Counted from the stretch's first letter, positions 9,469-19,288 are shown. The stretch: 64,000 nucleotides of DNA from an uncultured Pseudomonadales bacterium (GCA_905478995.1 CAJQKT010000018.1:32996-96995); one strand, 5' to 3'. Notes: generated by a model not told the origin, from the sequence alone. Program-made: numbers and translations.

Positions 9469-9482
9469 TTGATTCAAATCAA
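9469..9482. promoter_or_regulatory. FNR/Anr-type box
   Basis: TTGATTCAAATCAA matches the FNR/Anr consensus TTGATNNNNATCAA at every fixed base. The nearest genes start 307 bases away on the minus strand and 442 bases away on the plus strand, so the regulated transcript is unclear. A weak plus-strand TAGTCT lies at 9511. Confidence 0.5.
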
Positions 9483-9756
9483 TTGATGCGCAATTGTTGA
9501 TGGACGACGCTAGTCTAACGATTTTTGTATGTTTTAAATCTGCGTGAGCTATTCATGGGGTCTTCGGTTGAGATGGATTTTTTGAAGATGTACGGGCATG
9601 TAGCGTCACCGGCATGGCGGATGGTTTAACTGGCTAGCGGTTGGGTTGCACAGTGGTTGTCTAGCTGTTGAGTTGTGCAGGGTGATGAGCGTTTTTATTC
9701 GAGTAACAGCGCTTGCTATTTTACTTCATAAAAGCTCTCTAACTCCTTGTTATGCG

Positions 9757-9777
9757 TGATTAAACGGTTTTTAATCA
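9757..9777. repeat. Palindrome TGATTAAA-N5-TTTAATCA
   Basis: Perfect 8-base arms around CGGTT. A second, related palindrome (TTTAAT-GGTG-ATTAAA, 9832-9847) brings another TGATTAAA copy. There is no T-run on either side, so a protein-binding site is more likely than a terminator. Confidence 0.45.
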
Positions 9778-9923
9778 TAATTGGGTTCAAGTTTGGCAAT
9801 TTTGGGCCGATATTATTAGTAAGCCTGTCAGTTTAATGGTGATTAAATTTTCGACTTTACGCCGAGCTGTATAAAAAATATACTTCTCGAGACAAGTCTA
9901 TTGATTCAGTCATTTTCGTCGGT

Positions 9924-10172
9924 ATGAGTATGGCTTCTATTCCAAATGTAGGTTCAAGTGTTACGGCATCGCCCACTGAGGTTAATCGTCAGGCGCCAGC
10001 CGCCCGTGCCCGCAATACCGCGAATGCCGATGCGATTGATCCGACGGCTCAGCCGAGGTTTGTCGATCGGCGCCGCAATAGAGATCGTCGGCTGCACCCG
10101 AAAAAGCCGCTTCTTGACACACGCCGAAATACAGACCGACGCCGCACGGGTCGTTTCGAAGCAAAAATATAA
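9924..10172 (+). CDS. Small Arg-rich protein with repeated DRR motifs
   Basis: An 82-residue hypothetical protein. The N-terminal half is Ala/Pro/Thr-rich and probably disordered. The C-terminal half repeats a basic-acidic motif: VDRRRNRDRRL and then DTRRNTDRRRTG, each with R-R-N-x-D-R-R. I do not know its function; the basic repeat could bind nucleic acid or acidic lipids. No strong ribosome binding site is visible and a second ATG lies at 9930. Three other frames across the same segment are also open, which weakens the call, but the internal protein-level repeat supports this one. Confidence 0.5.
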   Translation: MSMASIPNVGSSVTASPTEVNRQAPAARARNTANADAIDPTAQPRFVDRRRNRDRRLHPKKPLLDTRRNTDRRRTGRFEAKI

Positions 10173-10450
10173 GCGTACCGTTCGACGCTTTTCGCGACAC
10201 ACCGAAATCTGAAAGTTTGTTTTATCCTCTTGCCGCGGCAGCGATGCAGTGCTGCTAGGAAGGTTGGTGTCCTGCTCGCTTGGCCGGCATAATTGTCTAG
10301 CGACGGCCTAAGAAATCCCTAATAATACTCAGCCTCTCATAGCGGCGTTCGTTCGCGCTGGCTATCGAGCATGTGGCTGATCGTTCGTCGGTGCTTTTTT
10401 ATTGGCCGCGCTAATTGGCTAAATTTAATTAATGTAATATTGGAGTGTGA

Positions 10451-11809
10451 ATGTACGATTACGATCTATTTGTCATTGGGGCCGGTTCTGGTGGCGTTCG
10501 TGCTTCGCGTATGGCGGCGCAAGCGGGTGCCAAGGTTGCCATTGCCGAAGAGCAATTTTTAGGAGGCACGTGTGTCAATGTTGGGTGCGTGCCCAAAAAG
10601 CTGTTTTATTACGGAGCCAATTTTTCCAGTGATTTTAGCGACGCGCGCGGTTTTGGCTGGTCGTTACAACCCCCCGAGTTCCATTGGCCTACATTGCGTG
10701 ATAACAAAGACCAAGAAATAAAACGGCTGAATACTATTTACGCCAGTTTGCTCGACGGTGCAGGCGTTGAATTGATAAGAGGGCGTGCGCGTCTTCAAGA
10801 TCCGCACACTATCGAAGTCGATGGAAAGTCCTACACAGCTGCTCGAATTCTCATAGCCACGGGTTGTAAGCCCTACGTACCCAATTTCCCTGGCAGTGAT
10901 CTTGTTATCACTTCCGACGATGTGTTTTATTTAGATGAACTGCCTAAGAGATTGTTGATAGTGGGCGGCGGTTATATCGCCTTAGAATTTGCGGGTATAT
11001 TACATGGGCTAGGTGTGGAGGTTGAGGTGTCCTATCGAGGTAATCAGCTTTTGAAGCATTTTGATCACGCTTTAGGAAAAAAATTATTGACGGAGATGCG
11101 CGGCCAAAACATTGAGGTGATGATGCAAAGCCAAGTGCTCTCAATAGATGAGCATAGTGCTGGGCAGCTTGCGGTTAAGTTTAATGAGTCAGTCGAGCGA
11201 AGCTATGACGCTGTGCTTTATGCGACGGGACGTCTGCCGTATACGAGTGACTTGGGTTTAGATAACACCGCAACTCAACGTCGCGATAATGGCGAGATTG
11301 TTGTCGATGAATATTTTCAAAGCAGCGAGCCGAGTATTTTTGCGCTTGGCGACATAATAGGGACTCCGGAGTTGACTCCTGTGGCTATCGAGCAAGGTAT
11401 GGCGTTCGTCGATACTTGGTTTAAAGATGCAGCGCGAACAGTTGATTATGCGGCAATTGCCACGGCAGTATTTTGCCATCCCAATATTGGCAGCGTGGGC
11501 TTGTCTGAAGAGCGGGCTCGTGAGGACGGCTTTGATATCGAGCTCTACGAATCAGATTTTCGCCACCTTAAGCATACGCTGAGCGGTCGGCAGGAAAGAA
11601 CCTACATGAAACTCGTAGTCGATACTGCAAGTGATAAAGTGCTGGGTGCTCATATGATGGGGCAGGATGCGGGAGAGATTATTCAAGGCTTGGCAATTGC
11701 ATTAAAGGCGGGCGTGACCAAACAAATAGTTGATAGCACTATTGGTGTGCACCCTACGGCCGCCGAAGAATTTGTCACTATGCGTATACCGACCTCCGCT
11801 ACTGAGTAG
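10451..11809 (+). CDS. gor: Glutathione-disulfide reductase
   Basis: A 452-residue flavoenzyme that reduces glutathione disulphide with NADPH in the cytoplasm. Visible motifs: FAD Rossmann GAGSGGVRASR (about 10-20), the redox-active disulphide GGTCVNVGCVPKK (Cys about 42 and 47), the NADPH-binding GGGYIALEFAG (about 175) with an Arg in SYRGNQ where NADPH-specific reductases carry the phosphate-binding Arg, and the dimer-interface HPTAAEEFVTM with the catalytic His-Glu pair near the C-terminus. Length is that of bacterial glutathione reductases. TTGGAG lies just before the ATG. It converges on the protease gene, and its stop codon lies inside a hairpin. Confidence 0.93.
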   Translation: MYDYDLFVIGAGSGGVRASRMAAQAGAKVAIAEEQFLGGTCVNVGCVPKKLFYYGANFSSDFSDARGFGWSLQPPEFHWPTLRDNKDQEIKRLNTIYASLLDGAGVELIRGRARLQDPHTIEVDGKSYTAARILIATGCKPYVPNFPGSDLVITSDDVFYLDELPKRLLIVGGGYIALEFAGILHGLGVEVEVSYRGNQLLKHFDHALGKKLLTEMRGQNIEVMMQSQVLSIDEHSAGQLAVKFNESVERSYDAVLYATGRLPYTSDLGLDNTATQRRDNGEIVVDEYFQSSEPSIFALGDIIGTPELTPVAIEQGMAFVDTWFKDAARTVDYAAIATAVFCHPNIGSVGLSEERAREDGFDIELYESDFRHLKHTLSGRQERTYMKLVVDTASDKVLGAHMMGQDAGEIIQGLAIALKAGVTKQIVDSTIGVHPTAAEEFVTMRIPTSATE

Positions 11810-11814
11810 CGGAG
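11794..11814. terminator. Hairpin over the gor stop codon, possible terminator without T-run
   Basis: CTCCGCTAC and GTAGCGGAG pair perfectly (9 bp) around a TGA loop; the gor TAG stop is in the right arm. No T-tract follows on either strand, so it may protect 3' ends or help separate the convergent gor and prc transcripts. Confidence 0.4.
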
Positions 11815-11831
11815 AGTTCGGCAGTGGTGTA

Positions 11832-14093
11832 TTAGTGGGTAGCGGTTGATGCTGGGATATTTTTGGCGGGCGGTTTAGCCAATGCATTGGCCGCTACTCG
11901 ATCTTGTAAGGGCAAGCTTGGCGAATTCGATAAAGTGATTGCGTCGAGCAAGATGTTAGCCGCTTCAGTTAATAAAAAATCTGTGCGTGCGTCATTGTCT
12001 TCTTCGTCAGCATCTTCCTGATTCGTTACTGTACTGGCATTTTCTTGTGTAGCAATAGGGCTGGTTGAACCGTCAGATTGACTTTCGCCATTCGCTGCAG
12101 TTTTATCGCCGTCTTTATTTTCCTTATCTAGCGGGGGTAATCCTTTAGCTATGCGCAGCTCGTTTTCGATCGACTCACGTTCGCTTTCATCTTGCTCTAT
12201 CATGGCCTGGCGTACCTCAAGGTTGAGAGGTAGCGCGCTCATCGCATTGTATTTGTCATTGAGCTTGATCTGCTCGATTAAGTAGCGGTAGTCAGGATCA
12301 TCCTTAATGCGAACCTCATGCTTCTGTTTGATTTGTTCGGTAATGGGTGCGAAGTCACCATATCTTCGATGCCTAAGCGGTGGCACCTGATCCCAGTTGA
12401 GTGCATGATCTAGCGTATCCTCACCAATTTCACTCGCATCGTACAAGCTAGGGAGGGCAATATCGGGAATAACACCGCGGTGCTGCGTGCTGTCGCCTGA
12501 CACGCGATAGTATTTAGCTTCCGTCAATTTGAGCGCTCCGTGATTGAGCGAGGTGACCTGTTGTACGGTGCCTTTACCGAACGATTGGCTACCAATAATA
12601 AGGCCTCGCCTATAATCCTGAATTGCGCCTGCAAAAATCTCCGACGCGGATGCACTCAATCTATCAATCAGCACTACAATAGGCTTATCGTAGTGCTCAG
12701 GGTTGGGGTAGTTGGCCTCCGACTTTATTTTTCCGTTAGACATGCGGATCTGCACAACAGGACCACGCTCTACAAATAACCCGGTGAGTGTTCTGGCCTC
12801 TTCGAGGTAGCCTCCGCCATTACCGCGTAAATCTATAACAATACCGTCGACGCCTTCCTCATCCAGTTCGCTCAGTAGTAACCGTACATCCCTTGTCGTA
12901 CTACGCACATTTTTTTCACCGCGCATAGCTGCTTCATAGTCATGATAAAAGGTGGGTACCTGCACCACACCAATCTTTTTCAAAGCTCCGTCGTGGTGAA
13001 TATCAAGCACTTCTTTTTGCGCTGCCTGCTCCTCGAGTTTGACCTTATTGCGGACAATTTTTATGTACTTACTTTCAAATTGATTTGCTGAGTCTTTGTT
13101 TTGTACCTCAAGTTTTACGGTGGTATTTTTTTTGCCACGTATAAGTTGCACCACTTCATCTAGGCGCCAGCCAACGACGTCTTCAACCTCGCCCTCATTG
13201 CCTTGTGCAACGCCGGTGATTCTATCTTTGGGTTTTAAATCGCCTTGTAGTTCGGCCGGACCGCCTTTTACCAAGCGTTCAACCACCGTGTATTCACCAT
13301 CGCTACTCAATACTGCGCCGATGCCCTCAAGCGAAAGGCTCATATTAATTGAAAAGTTTTCACTGGTACGCGGAGACATGTAGTTAGAGTGTGGGTCATA
13401 GAGACCCACCAGCGAGTTCATATAAACCTGAAAAACATCTTCAGCATTAAGTTGCTTGAGACGGTTGAGCTGATTTTTGTAGCGTTTTTCTAGTGCTTCA
13501 AGAATGGCTTCGTCATCTTTATCGGAGAGCCGTAAACTGAGCACTGAGTTTTTTAACGATTTGCGGACCCTTTCGTCGCGCTCTTCGTCGTTGGTGGCCC
13601 ATTTAAGTGTCTCGCTATCGAGCTCAATGGTTTCGTCGCGACTGAAATTGAGTGCCGCAACATCGTTGGGTAGGTCTCCAATGATCCGCTCCAGGTGGTC
13701 GATGGCAATATCTCGATAACGGTTAAACATAATAAAGCTGGGCTTTAAATTGCCCCGGCGCATGCCATCGTCTAGAGCAAAGCGATACTGCTCAAATTGG
13801 GCGACGTCAGCAGCGGTGAAGTAGCTTTTATTGGGGTCGAGGTTGTCCAAGTATGTGTCGAGTAGTAGTGACGAGATATGGTCGTTGAAAGGGCGTTTTT
13901 CGTAATGCCGGCGCTGCAATTTGCTGAGGATCTCTTCAGCCGTGCGTGCATGCTTAATTTCTGGTTCTAAGTAAGTCAGCCCAGCAGTTGAGGCATCGGT
14001 TTCAGCCTCCTGTGTGACCAGAGTCATAGCCGTGAGGCTGACTAGCAGTGGCGCCAATAGCAGTAAGGCTAGTTTTTTTTGCTTAAAAGACAT
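11832..14093 (-). CDS. prc: Tail-specific protease (C-terminal processing peptidase, S41)
   Basis: A 753-residue periplasmic protease that degrades proteins with nonpolar C-termini and, in related species, trims peptidoglycan-related and lipoprotein substrates. The start at 14093 gives MSFKQKKLALLLLAPLLV, a normal signal peptide; a longer frame from 14147 adds 18 residues without one. Then come an N-terminal helical domain, a PDZ domain (about 225-320, GIGAVLSSDGEYTVVERLV), and the S41 core with LRGNGGGYLEEA and SASASEIFAGAIQDYRRG...SFGKGTVQ, holding the catalytic Ser and Lys. The C-terminal DUF3340-like part ends in an acidic, low-complexity stretch (about 640-690). Length exceeds E. coli Prc (about 680). 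Confidence 0.92.
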   Translation of the reverse strand: MSFKQKKLALLLLAPLLVSLTAMTLVTQEAETDASTAGLTYLEPEIKHARTAEEILSKLQRRHYEKRPFNDHISSLLLDTYLDNLDPNKSYFTAADVAQFEQYRFALDDGMRRGNLKPSFIMFNRYRDIAIDHLERIIGDLPNDVAALNFSRDETIELDSETLKWATNDEERDERVRKSLKNSVLSLRLSDKDDEAILEALEKRYKNQLNRLKQLNAEDVFQVYMNSLVGLYDPHSNYMSPRTSENFSINMSLSLEGIGAVLSSDGEYTVVERLVKGGPAELQGDLKPKDRITGVAQGNEGEVEDVVGWRLDEVVQLIRGKKNTTVKLEVQNKDSANQFESKYIKIVRNKVKLEEQAAQKEVLDIHHDGALKKIGVVQVPTFYHDYEAAMRGEKNVRSTTRDVRLLLSELDEEGVDGIVIDLRGNGGGYLEEARTLTGLFVERGPVVQIRMSNGKIKSEANYPNPEHYDKPIVVLIDRLSASASEIFAGAIQDYRRGLIIGSQSFGKGTVQQVTSLNHGALKLTEAKYYRVSGDSTQHRGVIPDIALPSLYDASEIGEDTLDHALNWDQVPPLRHRRYGDFAPITEQIKQKHEVRIKDDPDYRYLIEQIKLNDKYNAMSALPLNLEVRQAMIEQDESERESIENELRIAKGLPPLDKENKDGDKTAANGESQSDGSTSPIATQENASTVTNQEDADEEDNDARTDFLLTEAANILLDAITLSNSPSLPLQDRVAANALAKPPAKNIPASTATH

Positions 14094-14314
14094 AAATAGA
14101 GCTCTAATGAGTGAGATCATGCAAAGTGACGTTTGTGTGCTGCCCACAGGGTTAGTTTGCTTTGGCTGAAGGAATTTTGAGTTATGCGTTCAACATTTAG
14201 AGCGCAACAAGTCGACTCGGTTCCTGTGCCTTGTTTACCTATTAAATAGTGTAGCAATTCTATCCTATTGGCGCTCACTGTGCGGCATTTGCATCATGGG
14301 GTTTTAGACTGGGG

Positions 14315-14320
14315 TATACT
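14315..14320 (+). promoter_or_regulatory. Probable -10 element for fxsA
   Basis: TATACT within GGGGTATACTAG, 68 bases before the fxsA start. The same 12-mer is the putative -10 region of the RNA methyltransferase on the other strand. No convincing -35 is seen. Confidence 0.4.
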
Positions 14321-14388
14321 AGAATGCACGATTAATCCATCGTCGGCTCAGCTGGCCTGACGAATTCACATTTTGACGTAAATATACT

Positions 14389-14868
14389 GTGTATCGCTAC
14401 CTGTTCTTACTGTTTTTTCTTGTGCCGTTACTTGAGGTTTGGATATTAGTCCAAGTTGGCTCTGTACTCGGTGCTCCAATGCTCATTGTTTCTATTATTT
14501 TAACGGCGGCGATAGGCGTTTATTTTTTGCGTGCGCAGGGCCTGGCTACGCTGATGCGGGCTCAGCGGATGCTGGCCGAAGGGCAAATTCCGGGTGTTGA
14601 GCTAGTGGAAGGAGCCTTGCTATTGGTGGCCGGGGCGCTGCTTTTGACCCCTGGCTTCGCAACCGATCTGCTCGGCTTGGTATTTTTGATGCCCTTGAGT
14701 CGCCGATTCATTGCCGCTAAGTTAGTTATGCGCTCTACTTTGTGGGGCGCGATGCCAGCCGGTTCTCATCAGTCGGCACAGCAATCGGGTACAGGCTCTA
14801 TCGTAGTAGAGCGTGCCGAAGATGGGAGTCGCACTATCGAAGGCGAGTATACCCGCGACGACCAGTAA
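14389..14868 (+). CDS. fxsA: FxsA family membrane protein
   Basis: A 159-residue cytoplasmic-membrane protein with three to four helices: residues 2-22 (LFLLFFLVPLLEVWILVQVG), 26-46, and 75-100 (GALLLVAGALLLTPGFATDLLG, the signature of the family). The C-terminal 45 residues are polar. In E. coli, FxsA overproduction relieves phage T7 exclusion by the F plasmid; its normal role is unknown. The start is GTG, since no ATG precedes the first helix. It lies directly upstream of groESL, a neighbourhood often seen in gammaproteobacteria. Confidence 0.85.
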   Translation: MYRYLFLLFFLVPLLEVWILVQVGSVLGAPMLIVSIILTAAIGVYFLRAQGLATLMRAQRMLAEGQIPGVELVEGALLLVAGALLLTPGFATDLLGLVFLMPLSRRFIAAKLVMRSTLWGAMPAGSHQSAQQSGTGSIVVERAEDGSRTIEGEYTRDDQ

Positions 14869-14898
14869 GGCTGAGGAGCAGATTTTTTTTAAACAGGC

Positions 14899-14927
14899 CT
14901 TGTTATTGAGTCATCTGCCCCCATCTA
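14899..14927 (+). promoter_or_regulatory. Sigma-32 heat-shock promoter of groESL
   Basis: The -35 CTTGTT (14899-14904; consensus CTTGAA) and the -10 CCCCATCTA (14919-14927; consensus CCCCATNTA) are separated by 14 bases, the usual spacing for RpoH promoters. It lies about 195 bases upstream of groES. Confidence 0.75.
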
Positions 14928-14963
14928 GCTAGGGTGTGCAATTTACCATTTAGTTCGAATCGG

Positions 14964-14991
14964 TTGCATTTAATGTGCGAGACGGTAAAGT
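14964..14991 (+). promoter_or_regulatory. Possible sigma-70 promoter of groESL
   Basis: TTGCAT (14964-14969) and TAAAGT (14986-14991) are 16 bases apart. The predicted start, near 14998, would be immediately upstream of the CIRCE element, so HrcA could block this promoter. Confidence 0.4.
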
Positions 14992-15002
14992 GCGCCTCTT
15001 AG

Positions 15003-15029
15003 TTAGCACTCTCGAGTGGAGAGTGCTAA
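15003..15029. promoter_or_regulatory. CIRCE operator (HrcA binding site)
   Basis: TTAGCACTC (15003-15011), nine bases, then GAGTGCTAA (15021-15029): an exact match to the CIRCE consensus TTAGCACTC-N9-GAGTGCTAA. It lies in the groES leader, 92 bases before the ATG. The HrcA repressor gene is not in the window. Confidence 0.92.
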
Positions 15030-15121
15030 CTGGGTAAGCTGCCGGCTTTGATTTGGTTGTTTGTTGATCAGATGGTTGGCAGGAAATTTATTCATAATGT
15101 CTTTTCAGGAGACCTCGAAAG

Positions 15122-15412
15122 ATGAAAATTCGTCCCTTACATGACCGAGTTGTCGTGCGTCGCAATGAGGAAGAGTCTACCTCAGCTGGCGGTATCGTAT
15201 TGCCTGGTTCTGCCAAAGAAAAGCCCAATCAGGGTGAAGTTATTGCTGTAGGAAATGGCAAGGTTCTCGACAACGGCGAAGTCCGTGCGCTTGATGTGAA
15301 AGTCGGTGATGTCATTGTATTTGGTAAATATGCCGGTAGCGATACGATCGAAGTTGACGGTGAAGACCTTGTTATCTTGTCAGAGTCTGACATTAAAGCA
15401 GTAATCGACTAG
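15122..15412 (+). CDS. groES: Co-chaperonin GroES
   Basis: A 96-residue co-chaperonin that forms the heptameric lid of the GroEL cage in the cytoplasm. It starts with [14 protein letters not shown]; the mobile loop [19 protein letters not shown] binds GroEL, and the C-terminus ends with [15 protein letters not shown]. Length and sequence are fully typical. A ribosome binding site (AGGAGA) lies before the ATG. It is the first gene of the groESL operon, behind a sigma-32 promoter and a CIRCE operator; groEL follows 96 bases later. Confidence 0.97.
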   Translation: MKIRPLHDRVVVRRNEEESTSAGGIVLPGSAKEKPNQGEVIAVGNGKVLDNGEVRALDVKVGDVIVFGKYAGSDTIEVDGEDLVILSESDIKAVID

Positions 15413-15505
15413 CTATACGCCGTCAACATCGGTGTCAGCGCAATGTTGCTGAATGTTCGATGTTGAAGCGTTTATTTTTGTTTAACCAATAGATTAAGGT
15501 AATGA

Positions 15506-17164
<1,659 letters not shown>

Positions 17165-17180
17165 GCTCTGCTTGTTCACA

Positions 17181-17210
17181 AAAAACCCGGTGCATGCGCC
17201 GGGTTTTTTT
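17181..17210 (+). terminator. Rho-independent terminator after groEL
   Basis: AAAAACCCGG pairs with CCGGGTTTTT around an 8-base loop, followed by a T-run. It is positioned 16 bases after the groEL stop. Confidence 0.9.
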
Positions 17211-17437
17211 GTGGTTCAAAAACTCAGGCCAGCATGTTTTTTGTACAGGCAATGTGCGGTAATGCGTCGCATGAATTATTTAGGTATTTGGACTAAAATA
17301 ACTAGGCTATTTTTTATTAAGGTATTTCGCTCCCTGTACTTCATAGTGGGCGCCAAGCCTCAGGGTTTTCATGCTCTGGTAAGTAAGCATTAACCATTCA
17401 TTCACTTTTTGATATTTTCAAATTTAGGAGCAATTGT

Positions 17438-18079
17438 ATGTTGATCGCTGATTTCCTTTTTCGTTGGTTGCACTTGTTAGCTGGAATCACATGGATAGGT
17501 TTACTGTATTACTTTAATTTTATTCAAGGTGGTTATTTTAAGGCGGCTACACCCGAGGGCTTGGCCGATGCAAAAGCGAAACTAGCGCCTGAAGCTCTGT
17601 GGTGGTTTCGTTGGGCTGCAATGTTGACGTTTATTACTGGCGTGCTGCTACTTGGTAGCCTGCACAGTAAGGGCCTTCTTAATGACTATATTGTTTTAGG
17701 CTCATCAATGGGCACATTGATGTTTTTAAATGTTTGGCTGGTGATCTGGCCTAACCAGAAGATTGCTTTGGGAATGAAAGAAGGTGACGCTGCGGCGGCC
17801 GGTGCTAAAGCCTTGTTGGCCTCGCGCACTAATACCTTGTTTTCAGCGCCGATGGCTTTTGGCATGCTCGCTGGGCCGCACTTTGGCGGTTACGCCCGTC
17901 TGCTTTCCGAAGGCGGTAGCGGTGGCGGTTTAGGCTTTATGCTGGCCATGGCTTTGGTTCTAGCGCTCCAAGTGAATGCAATTGCCGGTAAAATGGGGCC
18001 CTTGACGACAGTTAAAGGCGTTATTCACTGCTCCATAGCGTTAACGGTAGTGATCTTTGGCTTGGCTTATTATTTGTAG
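17438..18079 (+). CDS. Urate_ox_N/PuuD-like membrane protein
   Basis: A 213-residue integral membrane protein with about six helices. The N-terminus HLLAGITWIGLLYYFNFIQG and the following LAPEALWWFRWAAMLTFITG match the membrane domain of the PuuD urate hydroxylase family, with conserved His residues that could bind haem. Classical PuuD has a C-terminal cytochrome c; this protein ends after the membrane part and no CxxCH is present. No purine-catabolism gene is nearby, so a urate role is not established. AGGAG lies 7 bases before the ATG. It is monocistronic, with terminators on both sides. Confidence 0.78.
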   Translation: MLIADFLFRWLHLLAGITWIGLLYYFNFIQGGYFKAATPEGLADAKAKLAPEALWWFRWAAMLTFITGVLLLGSLHSKGLLNDYIVLGSSMGTLMFLNVWLVIWPNQKIALGMKEGDAAAAGAKALLASRTNTLFSAPMAFGMLAGPHFGGYARLLSEGGSGGGLGFMLAMALVLALQVNAIAGKMGPLTTVKGVIHCSIALTVVIFGLAYYL

Positions 18080-18101
18080 CGAATATCTATGTCAATGAAT
18101 T

Positions 18102-18130
18102 AAAAAAAGGAGCCTCAGGCTCCTTTTTTT
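18102..18130. terminator. Bidirectional rho-independent terminator
   Basis: AAAAAAAGGAGCC and GGCTCCTTTTTTT pair around a TCA loop, with A and T tracts on both flanks, so it can stop transcripts from either side. Confidence 0.88.
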
Positions 18131-18141
18131 ATGAAAAATTT

Positions 18142-18273
18142 TTACTGCTGAGCGATAAGCGGGGCTTTATTTACCACCAGTGGTGCCGAGCTCGCCAAAG
18201 TCGTTACCTTACTGCGATTGTTGAGCTCCTTTAGCGTGAAGGAATGCACAATGGCATTGAGTGCTACCGGCAT
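18142..18273 (-). CDS. Possible 43-residue peptide
   Basis: A minus-strand ATG frame of 43 codons encodes MPVALNAIVHSFTLKELNNR and ends in LIAQQ, immediately before a bidirectional terminator that would suit a transcript from this strand. I see no good ribosome binding site (only an AT-rich TTATAAAG, which could instead be a -10 box), and I recognise no family. It is listed because the stop-to-terminator spacing (11 bases) is what a real small gene would show; it could equally be noise. Confidence 0.25.
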   Translation of the reverse strand: MPVALNAIVHSFTLKELNNRSKVTTLASSAPLVVNKAPLIAQQ

Positions 18274-18418
18274 AGCTTTATAATTAACACGTCGGCGCAT
18301 TTAATGCTGGTGCAGGGTCTAATGTCCAATTTGACCGCTGGACTTTATTGGGCGTGATTGAGTCGAAGACGATATTAATTGGAATGCTAGCGCTCCTTGC
18401 GTGGCTTGAGAGGTCGAT

Positions 18419-19156
18419 GTGAACCGTCGCGATAATGATGAATTAGAAAATATTCCACGCATGGCACCTGCTCAGGATGAAGTGGCCGGTCGGCGATCGC
18501 TGGCTGGCCAAAGCCAAAGTTCTAAGCGTTCAGGCTCTCATGGCGGCGGAGCGTCGAGGGAGGGTGGTGGCTTGCTCAGTATTATTTCTCTTTTAATTGC
18601 CATTACTGCAATGGGCGCGGCATATTTCTTATGGGATCAAAGTCGGTTAACCAATGCAAGTGCCAAAAGTGTAGAGCAGCGCCTTATTGTGCTTGAGTCT
18701 CAATTAGCCAGTACGGGTGATGAGCTTTCACAATCTGATGCAGCCGTGCGTGTGCAATTGAAAACAGTCGATACTGAGGTGAGAAAACTTTGGGATGCTC
18801 GCAAAAAAAGCATCAAGCTATTAAATGAACATGACGTCTCGGTTAGAAATCTGACCACACGCACCAGCGGTCTTAAAAAACAATACAGCGCGGCAATGGT
18901 CCAGCTTACGGCGTTGGCGGCGGAGTTAGATGAAGTGGTTGAAACACTTGAAACAGCCCAAATTACGTCGCTTCAAAAAAACGTGGGCAATACGAGCCAG
19001 AAAGTACAGCAAATGAGTAAGAGCGTCGATAGTTTGAGCGGTCGTGTGCTTGCTAATGAAGAGTGGCTCGAAGCGATTAATGCGTTTCGTCGCCAAGTCA
19101 ATGATCGGTTGAATGCCTTGCAAAACCCAACGAATCCCACGCCCGTTTTACAGTAG
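18419..19156 (+). CDS. Membrane-anchored coiled-coil protein of unknown function
   Basis: A 245-residue protein. Residues 1-50 are polar and probably cytoplasmic, ending in a Gly/Ser-rich linker. One membrane helix follows (about 53-74, LLSIISLLIAITAMGAAYFL). The rest is an alpha-helical, heptad-rich region (about 85-235, for example VEQRLIVLESQLASTGDEL) that should form a long coiled coil in the periplasm. No catalytic motif is visible. It may be a cell-envelope scaffold, but I cannot name the family. The start is GTG with GAGAGG just upstream. Fumarase follows 132 bases later. Confidence 0.7.
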   Translation: MNRRDNDELENIPRMAPAQDEVAGRRSLAGQSQSSKRSGSHGGGASREGGGLLSIISLLIAITAMGAAYFLWDQSRLTNASAKSVEQRLIVLESQLASTGDELSQSDAAVRVQLKTVDTEVRKLWDARKKSIKLLNEHDVSVRNLTTRTSGLKKQYSAAMVQLTALAAELDEVVETLETAQITSLQKNVGNTSQKVQQMSKSVDSLSGRVLANEEWLEAINAFRRQVNDRLNALQNPTNPTPVLQ

Positions 19157-19288
19157 TGCACGCAGTTTTTTGTCTGCCATTTTTCACAGAGTTTGATTGT
19201 TTTATAGCGCTCCTTGGCTTTGAGTCTGGAACGATTGATTAATGGCTAACGCCACTTTGGCCTTTTTAAAGTAAGGAGTATGTTTTTA

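Larger units (their letters stand above)
9163..9923. other. Gene-poor region with regulatory-looking palindromes
   Basis: About 760 bases with no supported protein gene. It contains the promoter of the minus-strand methyltransferase, a perfect FNR/Anr-type box at 9469-9482, and an AT-rich segment (9750-9850) with repeated TGATTAAA palindromes. A small RNA gene is possible but I recognise none. Confidence 0.5.
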
